Source: Rhizophagus clarus
Taxonomy: Eukaryota; Glomeromycota; Glomeromycetes; Glomerales; Glomeraceae
Reading direction: 5' to 3'
DNA: 64,000 bases
Assembly (NCBI GenBank): GCA_015698045.1
Contig: BLAL01000264.1
Span: 43,278 to 107,277 of the forward strand
Each line of letters starts with the position of its first letter. Within the stretch, counting starts at the first letter, position 1. Under the pieces are notes generated by a model, which was not told the DNA's origin, searched no databases, and saw only the letters and a list, made by a program, of their open reading frames with translations. Shown here piece after piece: positions 48,128-59,135 of the stretch. The position numbers were made by a program, and so were the translations under genes.

Positions 48128-48545
48128 CATCAGGAAATTTTATAGTGCGAAAAGTTGCGCAAGATTACGCATCGTAATATTTCGTAAGTTTCCAGACCTG
48201 CCGCAAGTTTGCGGAAGAGTAATATTTCGTAACTTTTTAAAATATTTCGAAATATTATGATATGCAAAGTTTCGTAATTTTACGGTTCGTAATATTCCGT
48301 AATTTTACGCATTCGCAATATTTCGTAATTTTACATAATATTTCGTAAGTTTCCAGATCCGCCGTAAGTTTGCGTAAGCGTAATATTTTGTAACTTTTTA
48401 AAATATTTCAAAATATTATGATATGCAAAGTTTCGTAATTTTACGGTTCGTAATATTGTGTAATTTTATTGCGTAATATTTTGCAACTTTTTAAAATATT
48501 TTGACGATTCGTAATTTTACATAAATATTTTGTAATGTTTCAAAA
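48128..48545. repeat. Left subterminal array of element 3
   Basis: The array is rich in cgtaatatttcgtaa words. A block of about 165 bp (from taatatttcgtaagtttcca) starts near 48175 and again near 48338. It mirrors the 50-bp array at the right end. Confidence 0.75.
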
Positions 48546-49715
48546 TTCATTTTTGTACTATAAGTTTATATAATGTATATTTTATTAGATATAATATGAA
48601 TTAAATTATAAAAATTACAAGTATTTATTACTATATACAGAATATATAAAAGTAAAAAAAGAAAGAGTAACGATACAATTAGATGTAAAAAGAAGAGAAA
48701 CAGCTATAGTAACGTTGGTATTAGATATAAAGATAAAAGAAATATTGTTAGTATTGTTAGTATTAAGGTAAAAAGAGTTAAAGAAACAGTAAAAGGAGTA
48801 AAAGAAACATGGATATTATCGTTAGTATTAAAGTACAAGTAAAAAGGAATAAAGGAAACGTAGATAGTATTGTTAGTATTACGACATAAAGTAACAAAGA
48901 GGTAAAAAAAAACGCGTTAATATTAAAATAATTAGTATTAATAAATAAATATTTCTATACCTGCAAAGTAATTGAACAAAAGAATAAAGAAATAAAGAGA
49001 AAGGAAAAAAAAACATGTTGTTAGTATTGTTAGTATCGTTAGTATTAAAGTACAAGTAAAAAGGAATAAAGGAAACATGGATATTATTGTTAGTATTACG
49101 ATACAAAGTAACAAAGAGGTAAAAAAAAATGAAAATAATTAGTATTAATAAACAAATATTTCTATATCTGCAAAGCAATAAATTATGAAATATATGTAAA
49201 TATATTGTATATAATTAAAGAAATAATAGAAAGAAGAGACAAAAAAATTAAAAATATTGAACAAAAGAATAAAGAAATAAGAGACAAAAATAAATAAGAC
49301 AAAAAACGCGTGCATGATTAAATGATTAAATCACATGCAAGGATCAACCTAATTTTGATTGGCCAGAAAATACGATATCGTAAAATTACAGAAATCCGCA
49401 TTTTAAAAAATCATGTACATCGTTACAGAAATTGTATATGCACAATTACTAAATATCATCCCCTCGTGATAAATTAAAAATTATCAACACAAATTCAACA
49501 CAAATTCAACAAATTTAACGAAATTTGGCCAAAATTAACAAATTTTTTACCAGAATTATCAACACAAATTGAACACAAATTGAACACAAATTTCAGCTAT
49601 GATTTATTTATGTCACACTCGTATTGTTAAGAATTAATAACCATTTTATTTATTAAAACTATATTATTATGGTAAAAAAAATGCTATTACGTGTGATATA
49701 TATAAAAAATAATAT
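48546..49715 (-). promoter_or_regulatory. Spacer with repeats and a CCAAT-type segment
   Basis: Blocks of about 190 bp repeat at 48800-48990 and 49020-49190 (gttagtattaaagtacaagt, aaaaaggaataaaggaaac). On the minus strand near 49362 lies GGCCAATCAAAATTAGGTTG, matching the promoter-like segment at 30046, followed by a T/C-rich run. An inverted-repeat arm occupies 49413-49619. No gene is seen. Confidence 0.4.
49413..49619. repeat. Inverted-repeat arm downstream of the accessory gene
   Basis: This segment (ttggccaaaattaacaaatt, accagaattatcaacacaaa and flanks) is present in inverse orientation at 55374-55567. Each copy lies about 95-120 bp beyond the stop codon of an outward-facing gene, here the accessory gene ending at 49716. 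It may be a shared 3' processing region or an inner terminal repeat. Confidence 0.8.
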
Positions 49716-51115
49716 TTATTTCCTATGCAACCCATAATTCTCTAATAAACTATTTACATACTGATCTTCCTCCTCCGTGTTATAAGAGTCACTAGAAAGT
49801 ATATCATCGTCAGCTATGCTATCGTTAGCCGCATCATTGTTGGCCGCACTATCGTTAGCCGCACTATCGTTAGGCCTACCATCGTTAGTTGCACCATCGT
49901 CAGCCGCACCTGCTCCATCGTCAGCTGCTCCATCACCACCATTATCTACATCATTACCATCATGAGAATCGTCGTCCGAATGTGTAAATTTATCCCTATT
50001 TTCCAACTTTTGCTAAAAATAAATAAATAAATAAATAAACTGTAATTCAAATAATTCACATTTTGCAAATTGTAAATTAAAAACTTACTAAGTTGTTGAT
50101 TATCTTCGACTTCATTATACTTTCGCTCATTTGAATGTTTTGATTATTAGGATTTAAGTACGTTTCACATATGCTAATCGCATAAGCTATTTGGGTTTTT
50201 GAGGGATTTTTATTTTCTTTTCGCAACTTATCGATTATCAGCAACATATATGTTGTAGGTTGCCCATCTTTAACCTTTTTAAATAGGTTGTTGTAACATC
50301 TTTTCACCTCTGGCTTACTTTTCCATTTCTGAATCTTTGACAGACTAACCTGAGTGTTAATAGACGGTAATTTAAGCCCAGTCGCTTCAAAAACAGAATA
50401 CATAACATCTTTGACTCTAGACGTGAACGTCCCTCGTATGCTTCTATGTTGTTGTACTAACTATTAAAAAAAAATATTAATATGAAATTTAATAAAATTC
50501 ATAATTGCTTTAACTTACAATCGGGGCAATTTTTTTTTCGAAAAAAATAATCCATTGATTTTTTTTGAACTGGCGTATAAATTCCGGGTTTTCATCTTTT
50601 AAATATTTTTCGGTAGCGAGTCTGTACTCGTCTTGCGAAGGATAAATAAAATTTTCAAATAAAATTTTCGACATCTTCTTAACGAACTCCTAATCAAACG
50701 AGGTTAGCATTTCAGGTTTACATTAAATAATATTCATCTTTATTACCTTTATATACTCTGGATCTATTGTATTATTATTTTTGTTATCATCGTTGAGCTT
50801 TTTTTCTATGCCCGAGAGATGGGTTTCGAGATTTTTTTGTCTGGTGATAAGAACTTCAAGCTTAGAAATTATCTGCAAATTGGTTCTTAATAGTTTCTCT
50901 ATTGATTTTTTATTAACTTTAACAATAAAATATAATTTACTATATATTATATAATTTCTTATAAAAAATATGATACATATCATGTCATATATACCTTCAA
51001 CGTTATCGTCTGATAATCTTATTCGTTTTTCGGCTTCACTACTCTTCTCAGTATTACGTCTTGAGATTCTTTCATTATCATCAATATTTCATTTTTCACC
51101 ACGTTTTGTAGCCAT
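49716..51115 (-). CDS. Coiled-coil/acidic accessory gene of element 3
   Basis: Five exons (51115-50995, 50916-50747, 50689-50519, 50460-50089, 50012-49716) with GT...AG introns of 57-78 nt and matching phases give 376 codons. The N-terminus is basic. A coiled coil follows (KLLRTNLQIISKLEVLITRQ), then a helical domain (EFVKKMSKILFENFIYPSQD, RSIRGTFTSRVKDVMYSVFE, KIQKWKSKPEVKRCYNNLFK) and a long Asp/Ala/Asn-rich acidic tail (GAADDGAGAADDG). Codon 9 is TGA, so this copy may be disabled unless translation starts later. I do not recognise the family. It is divergently paired with the Plavaka transposase across 51116-52264. A role in transposition, like TnpA-type helpers of CACTA elements, is inference. 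Confidence 0.65.
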
Positions 51116-52264
51116 CGGGATAATATGTGAGGGAGGAGATATGAACTAAACTCGAAAAGGAGAAAAAGATATTACTAGAAATTTGAAGAGGAACTAGAAA
51201 TACGAAAGGAGAAAAATATGAGAAAAAGGGGAAAGACATGAACCAGAAATTTGAAAATGAGAAACTAAAAATACGAAAAAGGGGAAATACATGAACCAGA
51301 TGTTCAGAAAAAGGAGGCAAGCTGTCATAACGTCATTTCCGCCATTCTATACTAAAAAAGAAAAAAAACTTGCGAAATATTGCGAAAAATAGATAAACTA
51401 ATGCGAAATATTACGAAAAATGAATGAACTAATGCAAAAATTTTGCATCGTGATATTACGAAAAAAAAATTGTAACACTTTCATGAGAGAATTTTTAAAA
51501 AAACTCTCGTAAAAGCATATAGTACAATCGAAGTATTAATCAACACCCATTTATAAAAAAATAAGATGTTACACATGTTGGGGCTTTGTATGCATGGCAA
51601 AAAAAAAGTTGCAGCCAGTGAACTCATTTGGCTAATCAGATTGATAGTGATCTTGAACGCTTATAACTGATTATCGCATAAATTTGTGGCTGATCATCCG
51701 TCCATTATTGTAAAATGTGTTAAGCCAATAAATTTGCGGCTGATTATCAGATGATTAGCCGATTGAATAAGCCGTATTAGCCATCTGGATTCTTACAGCC
51801 CGTTACAGCAAATTCAAAATATGCGAAACATTCAGCACTTTTGCTGTCAGGTTCGCGGGTTGACAGGTTGCCGGCAAGTTGAAATAGTAAACAAAATAAT
51901 AAACAATATTTATATATTACATCATAGACTTGTTACATTTATTTTTAGATTTGCCAGCCCACGAACTCAGCAAGTTCCTGGCAGCAAAATTGCTGAGTGT
52001 TTCGCATATTTTAAATTTTGCTATAATGCGTAAATTTGCGAATGATTCCGCGATATTAGCCACCAGATTCTTACAGCCAGTTCCATTCATTAATGCGTAA
52101 ATTTGCGTAGTCGTATCTATTCAAATAACTCAATCAATTGTAATCCATTCAATTAATTCATAAATTTTTACAATGAAATATAATTTTATTAGCACACAAA
52201 ATCTCATATAAATTGAATAGTGAATTGATACTTTTCATCAAATTTGACGCATTAATTTAGCAAC
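51116..52264. promoter_or_regulatory. Divergent intergenic region
   Basis: This segment separates the starts of the accessory gene (minus) and the transposase (plus), so it should carry both promoters. It contains purine-rich repeats just upstream of the accessory gene (51130-51310, gaaaaaggggaaa words) and the inverted-repeat structure described at 51765-52080. Confidence 0.5.
51765..52080. repeat. Inverted repeat framed by a direct repeat
   Basis: aaaatatgcgaaacattcag with ctgtcagg at 51815-51852 is inverted as cctggcagcaaaattgctga with gtgtttcgcatatttt at about 51974-52014. Outside lies a direct repeat: attagccatctggattctta before and attagccaccagattcttac after, each followed by cagcc. 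This could be a small MITE with an unusually long duplication, or a regulatory hairpin of the divergent promoter. Confidence 0.6.
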
Positions 52265-55254
52265 ATGAGTTTCAAATGCCCCCTTTGTATGCGAATATTC
52301 AGTCAACGCTTTGCATATACTCAACACGCCCAAAAATGCTTAAAAAATGTAGAAGTAGAAGTAGAAGAAGATGATGATAATAATGATAGTGAAAAATATA
52401 GCAGTGAAATGGATACAAGAAGTAATCTAAGTAGTGAATATGAAAATGATAAAGTTGAAGTAATTATGTTATTTCAGATTATTCTTTTTAAAGCTCTCAA
52501 GAAAAAGCTCAAATTATACTAACTCATTTGGTTTATAATTTTAGGTGAATGATGATAATGATGTACAAAATATGTCATTTGACAGTATTGGAAGTGCAAT
52601 ATCAGAGATGAGCCTTGAAGATAGTAACTTTGAAAATATATTAGATTCATCTGAAGAGTCTGAAATTTTTGAAGAACCCAAAAATCTCAATACCAAAACT
52701 TGCACAGAATTTCCTAATGATGCTTATAAAGATCTAATGTTATTAGTAACGAAATATAAAATAAACAATAAAAGTGGTAATGAAATAATACGTTTTTTTA
52801 ATAAACATTCAAATCTTACAGAATCACCATTACCAAAAAATATCGAACAGGGACGAGCATTTATGAATAATATGAAGTTTTCTAATTTAGAATTTAGTAA
52901 AGTTCTTATAACAAAACATGAGGATAAAGATTATTTTCTTTATTATCAAAACTTAATACAGTGCATCAAAAATATCTTAACTGTTCCTGACATAACACAA
53001 AATTTTGCGCTATCTTACGAAAACTATAAGGTAAATAGTAAATATTAGTTAATTCAATAATCTAAATAATATTTATTTTAATTTATTTATATTATTTTAT
53101 AGTATAATAGAGAAAGTATTTACAGTGAACAAAACACTGGAAAATGGTGGAAAACTACGCAAGAATCCTTACCTACTGGTTCCAAATTATTATCAATTAT
53201 TTTATATTCAGATGCAACAACTACAGATACATTAGGAAAAAGTCAATTGCATCCAATATATATTACATTAGGTAATATTCCAATATGGCGTCGTAATAAA
53301 CAGGATGCAAAGCAACTTTTGGGATATTTACCAATTTTAGAAGCTGCAAATAAAGATCTGGTTCGTGATACCTTTCATAAATCTTTACGTCATTTACTAG
53401 AACCAATTATTTTATTAAAAGATGGTATAGACCTTTTTATAAATAATGAAAATACCTGGTTTTATCCTAGAGTTTCAACTATTATTGCAGATTGGCCGGA
53501 GGCTGCAAGTTTTTGTTTAGTTTATAAATCCTCCAATTCAAACCTTCCATGTCACTCCTGTTTAGTTAAAAGGGAAAATCTTGCAAATATAGACTTATCG
53601 GTTAACGATGTAATACTAAGAACTCATGATGAAATGCGTAAACATTTTGAAAATGATACACAAAGATCTGTTTGCATAGAATCTGTACATAATTTTTTTT
53701 GGGATTTACCGTAAGTATGCAAAAGTAGAAATAATTATAATAACATATATATATATTAATTATAAATATTTATATTATCAAGGAATATAAATATCTACTT
53801 GGCTACCGTTCCTAACAGAATGCATCATTTAGATTTAGGATTATTTCGTTATCAAATTATCTTCACGTGCGATATCTTAAAATCGCAACATGTTAATGGT
53901 AATAAATTAGTTGAAGAAGTAGATCGCCGTCTAGCAGCAATTTCACGTTTTCCCGGCATTAAAATTTTTTCCAATGGACTGCAGTCAATTGCAAGATTAA
54001 CTGCTAGTGAATATCGAAGTTTAATGAAAGTCATGATATTTGTTATTGATAATTTATATGATGAAAATAATAACGAAGTAGATAATTTTGTAAATAATGA
54101 TGATCTTACGAAATTGTACGAATATTGGAATGAAATGTATATTTTAAGTAGATATGAAGAATTTAGTGAAAGTGACTTGAAGAAATTTAATGTATGTATT
54201 AAAATTTTAGTAAAATTGAAAATTTAAATTAAATAAATTAAATTAACATTTAAATTTTAGGATGCAATACATAGATGGGCCCGGATGTTTGTCAAGGCTT
54301 TTAAATTTGTTTCTCCTTCCAATTTGAAGTTACCTAAATTGCATTCATGGGTTTATCATATTATTGACTCAATACGATCTTATGGCGCAATAAATGGCTA
54401 TACTACAGAAACTTACGAAAGTCTTCACAAATATTTCGTTAAAATACCCTACCGAATTAGCAATAAAAAAGATGTCGAACCTCAGCTTTTACAAACTGTA
54501 AGTATTTGAAAATTTTATTTATTGTATATATTTATTATATAACTTAAGATGGAAATTAAATTAATAGATAAAATGTCAAGCAATATCTATTAGAATGTCT
54601 CAACATTCAGTGAATCCGGCAAAAACATCTCGCACTTGTAAATTTTCTGCAAGACTCTTTGAATTCTCTTTACAAGATGCAAATACATTTTTTAATGAAA
54701 AAAAAGATTCCGTAGACAATAAAATGCAGACTGGTTTTGTTAGATTTATAAGTTGTCTGGATTCATATCTAGATTTACTTGATGGTTTCACAATTATTGG
54801 TGAAACCTGAATAAACATATACGGATCGGTAACACTGGAAAATGGTGCCATAATGCGTGCCACAAACAGGTATCATAATAAAGTATGGTTTAGCGACATA
54901 GCTATTTCAATGGATTCTAAAGAATCAAATGATTATATATCAGACAAAGGACTTTGTTATGGACAGGTATTTTTCCAATTTATGTAATAATTTATTATAA
55001 AAGTATTAATAAATATTTATTATTTATAGGCCTTATTGTTAGCAGAAGTATTAACAGACCCACCGCTAAATCTCGCATTAATTCAATGGTACGATTTTAA
55101 ATCTAAAAGGAACCCATATTTATATGGATGTCCTCACTTAAAATTGATAGAATTATATAACTTTGTAGCTATAGAGTCTATACATGGTGTCGTTCACATA
55201 GTACCCCGATTTGATAAACAAAATGAATATTTCGTAAATAAATATATTTTTTAG
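52265..55254 (+). CDS. Plavaka-type (CACTA superfamily) DDE transposase
   Basis: Seven exons: 52265-52459, 52545-53030, 53103-53710, 53783-54191, 54261-54497, 54568-54966, 55030-55254. Phases agree and total 853 codons. An N-terminal C2H2 finger (CPLCMRIFSQRFAYTQHAQK) is followed by acidic sequence. The Plavaka hallmarks come next: ILYSDATTTD (first Asp, about residue 263), HPIYITLGNIPIWRRNKQDA, IADWPEAASF (second Asp, about 355), CHSC, MHHLDLGLFRYQI and GAINGYTTETYESLHKYFVK (putative Glu, about 616). One TGA interrupts exon 6 at 54808-54810 (codon 726), after the catalytic region. The gene is otherwise complete. It is probably the cut-and-paste enzyme for the CATCAGGAAATT ends that bracket it. 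The acceptor of exon 6 is the least certain boundary. Confidence 0.85.
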
Positions 55255-55942
55255 TCACTTGATATAGGAGTTTTGATTTATTTTAATAAAATTATATCCT
55301 TAAAAGAATTTATGGTCACGTTTTGCATATCATAAATAAAATGCAGATTTATTTATTTAATTATTAACAACGCAGGTGTGACATAAATAAATCGTGACTG
55401 AAATTTGTGTTCAATTTGTGTTGATAATTCTGGTAAAAAATTATTAATTTTGGCCAAATTTCGTTAAATTTGTTAAATTTGTGTTGAATTTGTGTTGAAT
55501 TTGTGTTGCGTAATTTTTTATTTATCACAAGGGGATGATATTTAGTAATTGTATGTACGATGTACAAGATTTTTTTTATGATTTTTTTAAGAAATGTACA
55601 CAAAATATTTAATTATTTTTAATTAAATTGATTAAAAAAAATTAATTTTTTTAAGAAATGTATGCGAAATATTTAAAATTCAATAGAATGTGCTAATAAT
55701 AAATTGTTTTATTTTTAAATATGATATATTGATATTTATATTTAAAACAATTAAACATGTACATGATTTAATTAATATGTTTAATGATGAAAAGTGTAAT
55801 AAATTAAATTTAATTGAAACGAGAAATAAAATCAAACCAAAGAGGTATTGTTCAAATTTTATTTAAAGTGACATTTTACGACTTTCTTTCAAATTTTTAC
55901 TCATCCCAAAATCAAATTATAAAAATCAAATCTAAACTAATA
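55255..55942. other. Spacer with the second inverted-repeat arm
   Basis: 55374-55567 is the inverse of 49413-49619 and starts about 120 bp after the transposase stop. The remainder is A+T-rich and leads into the Myb/SANT gene. An upstream in-frame extension of that gene to 55814 is low complexity and was not used. Confidence 0.7.
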
Positions 55943-56566
55943 ATGCCTCGCCACACACGTTCACGTCATTCCCACTATAACGTCCATTGGAACTGGGCTA
56001 TGATGGATGAACTTGTTGACATACGCCGAGACAGAAACCGCACCTATCACAATATTAATGGTAGAAGCCGCTATGATTTTTGGGACTCTGTTGCCAATAG
56101 GTTCATATGACTAATATCTATAATTTCTTTAAGAAAGAATTTAAATTCAAATTAACCAATCCATTTAATTGAATCAGAATAAATAGAATATTTCGAACGA
56201 GGGTTTCTGGGCAACAGTGCAGCCAAAAGTGGAGGAACCTCGTCAGGGATTACCATGTAAGTAAATAAATAAAATTACATTCATATAAATTAAATGTATT
56301 TATCGAATATTCAACTGATTTTGATATTTAGAACTATGTCCTTTATCGTAATGGTAACCCTGAGCGGCGGCTGTGGACGCGTACTGGCCAAAGATATTAT
56401 CGCGAATTTAGAACGAGATTTTGGGAGAGGCCGGGTAATTATACTATAATAAAATTTATAATTAATATTTACGTTCATGTTTTAAATTTGATAAATTTGA
56501 TCAATTTTAGTCACGCGTGACGATTGTAGGAGAAGGAGAAACTTACCTACGTATCGTAGAAGATAA
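55943..56566 (+). CDS. Myb/SANT-like protein with Arg-rich C-terminus
   Basis: Four exons: 55943-56100, 56178-56256, 56332-56434, 56511-56566. Introns are GT...AG and phases agree, giving 131 residues. The acceptor of intron 1 could also be 9 nt downstream, losing three codons. Residues about 15-90 form a Myb/SANT-like domain: HWNWAMMDELVDIRRDRNRT, then FWDSVANR, then QQCSQKWRNLVRDYHNY. The rest is Arg-rich (ERRLWTRTGQRYYREFRTRF, CRRRRNLPTYRRR), and the start is basic too (MPRHTRSRHSH). It has the same plan as the gene at 5153-5771 and, like it, lies in the same element as a CACTA-superfamily transposase, here directly downstream on the same strand. A DNA-binding helper for transposition is the favoured but unproven role. 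Confidence 0.75.
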
Positions 56567-56959
56567 TTATTTTTATTTTTTTATTATTTATTAAGTGAGT
56601 AGCTAGGCCCAGTCCGTACCAAATATCGGCTGGAGACTCACGTTTTTTTTGGGCTGTGACTGATACTGACGTCCACGCCGTACAGCCTGGGTACTATTTT
56701 ATAAAATAGTAGCGAACAAGTATCAAATGTGTATTTTTTTATTAAGTTATAATAAAAATTAGAATTTACTTTAATTTTAACATAAAAATTGTAAATAATA
56801 AAAAATTCGTAAATAAAAATAAATTTGTTTTCCCAAACTTAAAAAAAAGGTGTTTATATAAAAGAAAAGGTGTTTATATTATTTTTGATTATTCAATAGT
56901 ATCACATGCCCCTTGTATACGTTCTACTGCACACGCAGCTTTAACGATCGAATAGTAAT
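56567..56959. other. 3' flank with a 20-bp palindrome
   Basis: TACTATTTTATAAAATAGTA (56692-56711) is a perfect palindrome about 130 bp after the Myb/SANT stop. A relatively G+C-rich patch precedes it (56600-56690). It might be a 3' processing or structural element. No gene is seen. Confidence 0.4.
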
Positions 56960-57430
56960 ATTAAATTTTCAAAATATTTTAACCGTAATATTACGCAGGT
57001 TTACAGTCTCGTAAATTTTCAAAATATTTTAACCGTAATATTACGCAGGTTTACAATCTCGTAAATTTTCAAAATATTTTAACCGTAATATTACGCAGGT
57101 TTACAGTCTCGTAAATTTTTGAAATATTTTAACCGTAATATTACGCAGGTTTACAGTCTCGTAAATTTTTGAAATATTTTAACCATAATATTACGCAGGT
57201 TTACAGTCTCGTAAATTTTCGAAATATTTTAACCGTAATATTACGCAGGTTTACAGTCTCGTAAATTTTCGAAATATTTTAACCATAATATTACGCAGGT
57301 TTACAGTCTCGTAAATTTTTGAAATATTTTAACCGTAATATTACGCAGGTTTACAGTTTCGTAAATTTGCAGAATATTTTGACCGTAATATTGCGTAAAT
57401 CTTACGATATTGAAAACTTGCGTAATATTT
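56960..57430. repeat. 50-bp tandem array, about nine units, right end of element 3
   Basis: aaccgtaatattacgcaggt recurs at 56981 and then every 50 bp to about 57381. Units are nearly identical (cagtctcgtaaattttcgaa is the other half). The array grades into the terminal CCTATAAAATTTCCTGATG. It mirrors the gtaatatt-rich left end. Confidence 0.95.
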
Positions 57431-57574
57431 TGACCGTAATATCACATAAATCTTACGAAATTGTAAACTTATGTAATATTTCGAAATTTTTCGAAATATT
57501 ATGCCATAAACTTTCGTAAACTTACAAAATCGTAAACTTACGTAATTTTTCGCCCTATAAAATTTCCTGATGTA

Positions 57575-58320
57575 GTGTTGTCAGATGAAAGGCATGACTG
57601 GACTTTTAGGAAGTGGTTGGGAGAGGTGTTTTGTTATTTTTTTTAACTAATTAATTAATTATTTTTTATTTTATTTTTTGTAGTATTACCAGACGAAAGG
57701 CATGACTGGACTTTTGGAATTAAGGTAAGAGAGGGATTGGAGGAGGTATTTCGTTGTTTTTTTTTAATTAATTAAATATTAACTTTTTTTTTACTTTTTG
57801 TAGTGTTGCCAAATTAAAAGCATGCCCGAACTTTTGGAATTAAGGTAAGGGAGGGTGGAAAGTGTTTTTCAGTGTTTTTTTTTAACTAATTAATTAATTA
57901 TTTTTTATTTTTATTTTTTGTAGTATTATCAGACGAAAGGCACGATTGGACTTTTGGAATTAAGGTAAGGAAGGGGGGTTGGAGGAGGTGTTTCGTTATT
58001 TTTTTTAATTAATTAAGTATTAACTTTTTTTACTTTTTGTAGTGTTGCCAGATGAAAAGCACGACCAGACTTTTGGAATTAAGGTAAGGGAGGGTGAGGG
58101 AAGTATTTTTCGGTAATTTTTTTTAACTAATTAATTAATTATTTTTTTTTTATTTTTTGTAGTGTTGCCGAATGAAAAGCATGACTGGACTTTTGGAATT
58201 AAGGTAAAGGAGGGTGGGTGAGGTATTTTTCGTTGTTCTTTTTTTAACTAATTAATTATTTTTTTATTTTTTGTAGTGTTGCCAGGCGAAAAAACATGAC
58301 TGGACTTTTGGAATTAGGGT
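57575..58320 (+). repeat. Exon-like tandem array, right part
   Basis: This continues the array at 47750-48127 with about six and a half units. TTTTTTGTAG and AAG|GTAAGG bracket a 41-43 nt conserved core in nearly every unit, while the A+T spacers vary in length. The last unit ends ...gaattagggtatt near 58320. Confidence 0.8.
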
Positions 58321-58757
58321 ATTAAAAACTGAAAAAGAATAATAAAATAAATAAATTTGGTATAAAATACCAAAAAAAAAGTGAAAAAATAAATAAAATA
58401 AAATAAATTTTGGTAAATACTGAGTAATTTAATTTACCGAAATTAGTAATTTTTTAAAATAAATCACCATATATCTATATTAAACTCTACGTAAACATAA
58501 TATGTGAGTTACTCCCAAATTGAGCCGATCTATGCAAACTCAATTTGTAAGTTTAAAAAGTAATTTCATATAAACTCTACGGCAAACCCGTATGTGAGTT
58601 ATATTAGTATTATTCGGGATCGCTGCTGAAACCATTAGTTTCCAGCGTTTTTTTTTCAATTTTATGGAATAGAAAGATGAGGATCATTAGTTCCAGTGTT
58701 TTTTTTTGTAACTTTATATATAAAAACGCCTAGTTTTGGCTTTTTTTTTGATAATAA
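58321..58757. repeat. Dispersed 290-bp repeat next to the element end
   Basis: 58325-58615 (taaattttggtaaatactga, aactctacgtaaacataata) recurs as a more A+T-rich copy at 61590-61862. After it come gttccagtgtttttttttg units related to 47500-47680. It belongs to the 11.7-kb element's right interior. Confidence 0.75.
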
Positions 58758-58946
58758 AGCTTGAGCCAACTCAAGCTCAATTTGGCTTGAGCCAGAATTT
58801 TTATGTTCAGCTTGGCTTGAATGAATTGAGCCAAGATTTTTTGTGGCTTGACTCATTTGGGCTTAAGCCAGAATTTTTTTTTCAAGCCAAGCCAAGCTAG
58901 ACTGTAGTTGACTAGAGCCAGCTCAATGCGAAGCTTTAAGCCAAAT

Positions 58947-59135
58947 GGTTTTCCATTTCATAAATAACTTCCTTTTTCCCAATGTGTATCACAATATTTG
59001 CATATAGCCTGCCAGTGCCTAGCAGACATTTCCTTTCCTTGCTGATAATGCTTCCAAACTGGATTCTTAGGACGCCTTATATTTGCTGCTGCTTCATAAC
59101 TTTCATCATCTCTTGCTGACTTGCTGACTTTTTAC
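58947..59135 (-). pseudogene. Old hAT transposase (copy C), first piece
   Basis: The minus strand encodes DDESYEAAANIRRPKNPVWK, HYQQGKEMSARHWQAICKYC and DTHWEKGSYL, the first half of a BED zinc finger with its CxxC. A TGA and a one-base shift follow just before MENHLA. The finger's His/Cys half (HLASYC) lies across the 11.7-kb insertion at 47264. It is the amino-terminal part of the three-piece hAT gene. Confidence 0.75.

Larger units (their letters stand above)
48128..57572. mobile_element. 9.4-kb Plavaka-type transposon with three genes (element 3)
   Basis: The inverted ends are CATCAGGAAATTTTATAG (left, then TGCGAAAAG) and the same sequence (right, inverted, then GGCGAAAAA). TA flanks both sides (48126-48127 and 57573-57574). 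It interrupts one unit of the exon-like array: removing it and one TA gives TTTTTGTAGTGTTGTCAG, matching the array consensus. It contains an accessory gene (minus), a Plavaka-like transposase (plus), a Myb/SANT-Arg gene (plus) and gtaatatt-rich subterminal arrays at both ends. Confidence 0.85.
47265..58938. mobile_element. 11.7-kb transposon with TAAAGCTTCGCAT ends
   Basis: The inverted ends are TAAAGCTTCGCATGAGC and (inverted) TAAAGCTTCGCATTGAGC. The perfect 8-bp target duplication AGCCAAAT lies at 47257-47264 and 58939-58946. Removing the element and one copy restores the host BED finger (MENHLASYCLQVS). The 8-bp target would suit hAT or KDZ elements; I see no transposase that clearly belongs to it, so it may be non-autonomous. 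It contains AAGCCAAGCC/GGCTTGAGCC subterminal repeats and a tandem array split by the 9.4-kb element. Confidence 0.85.
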
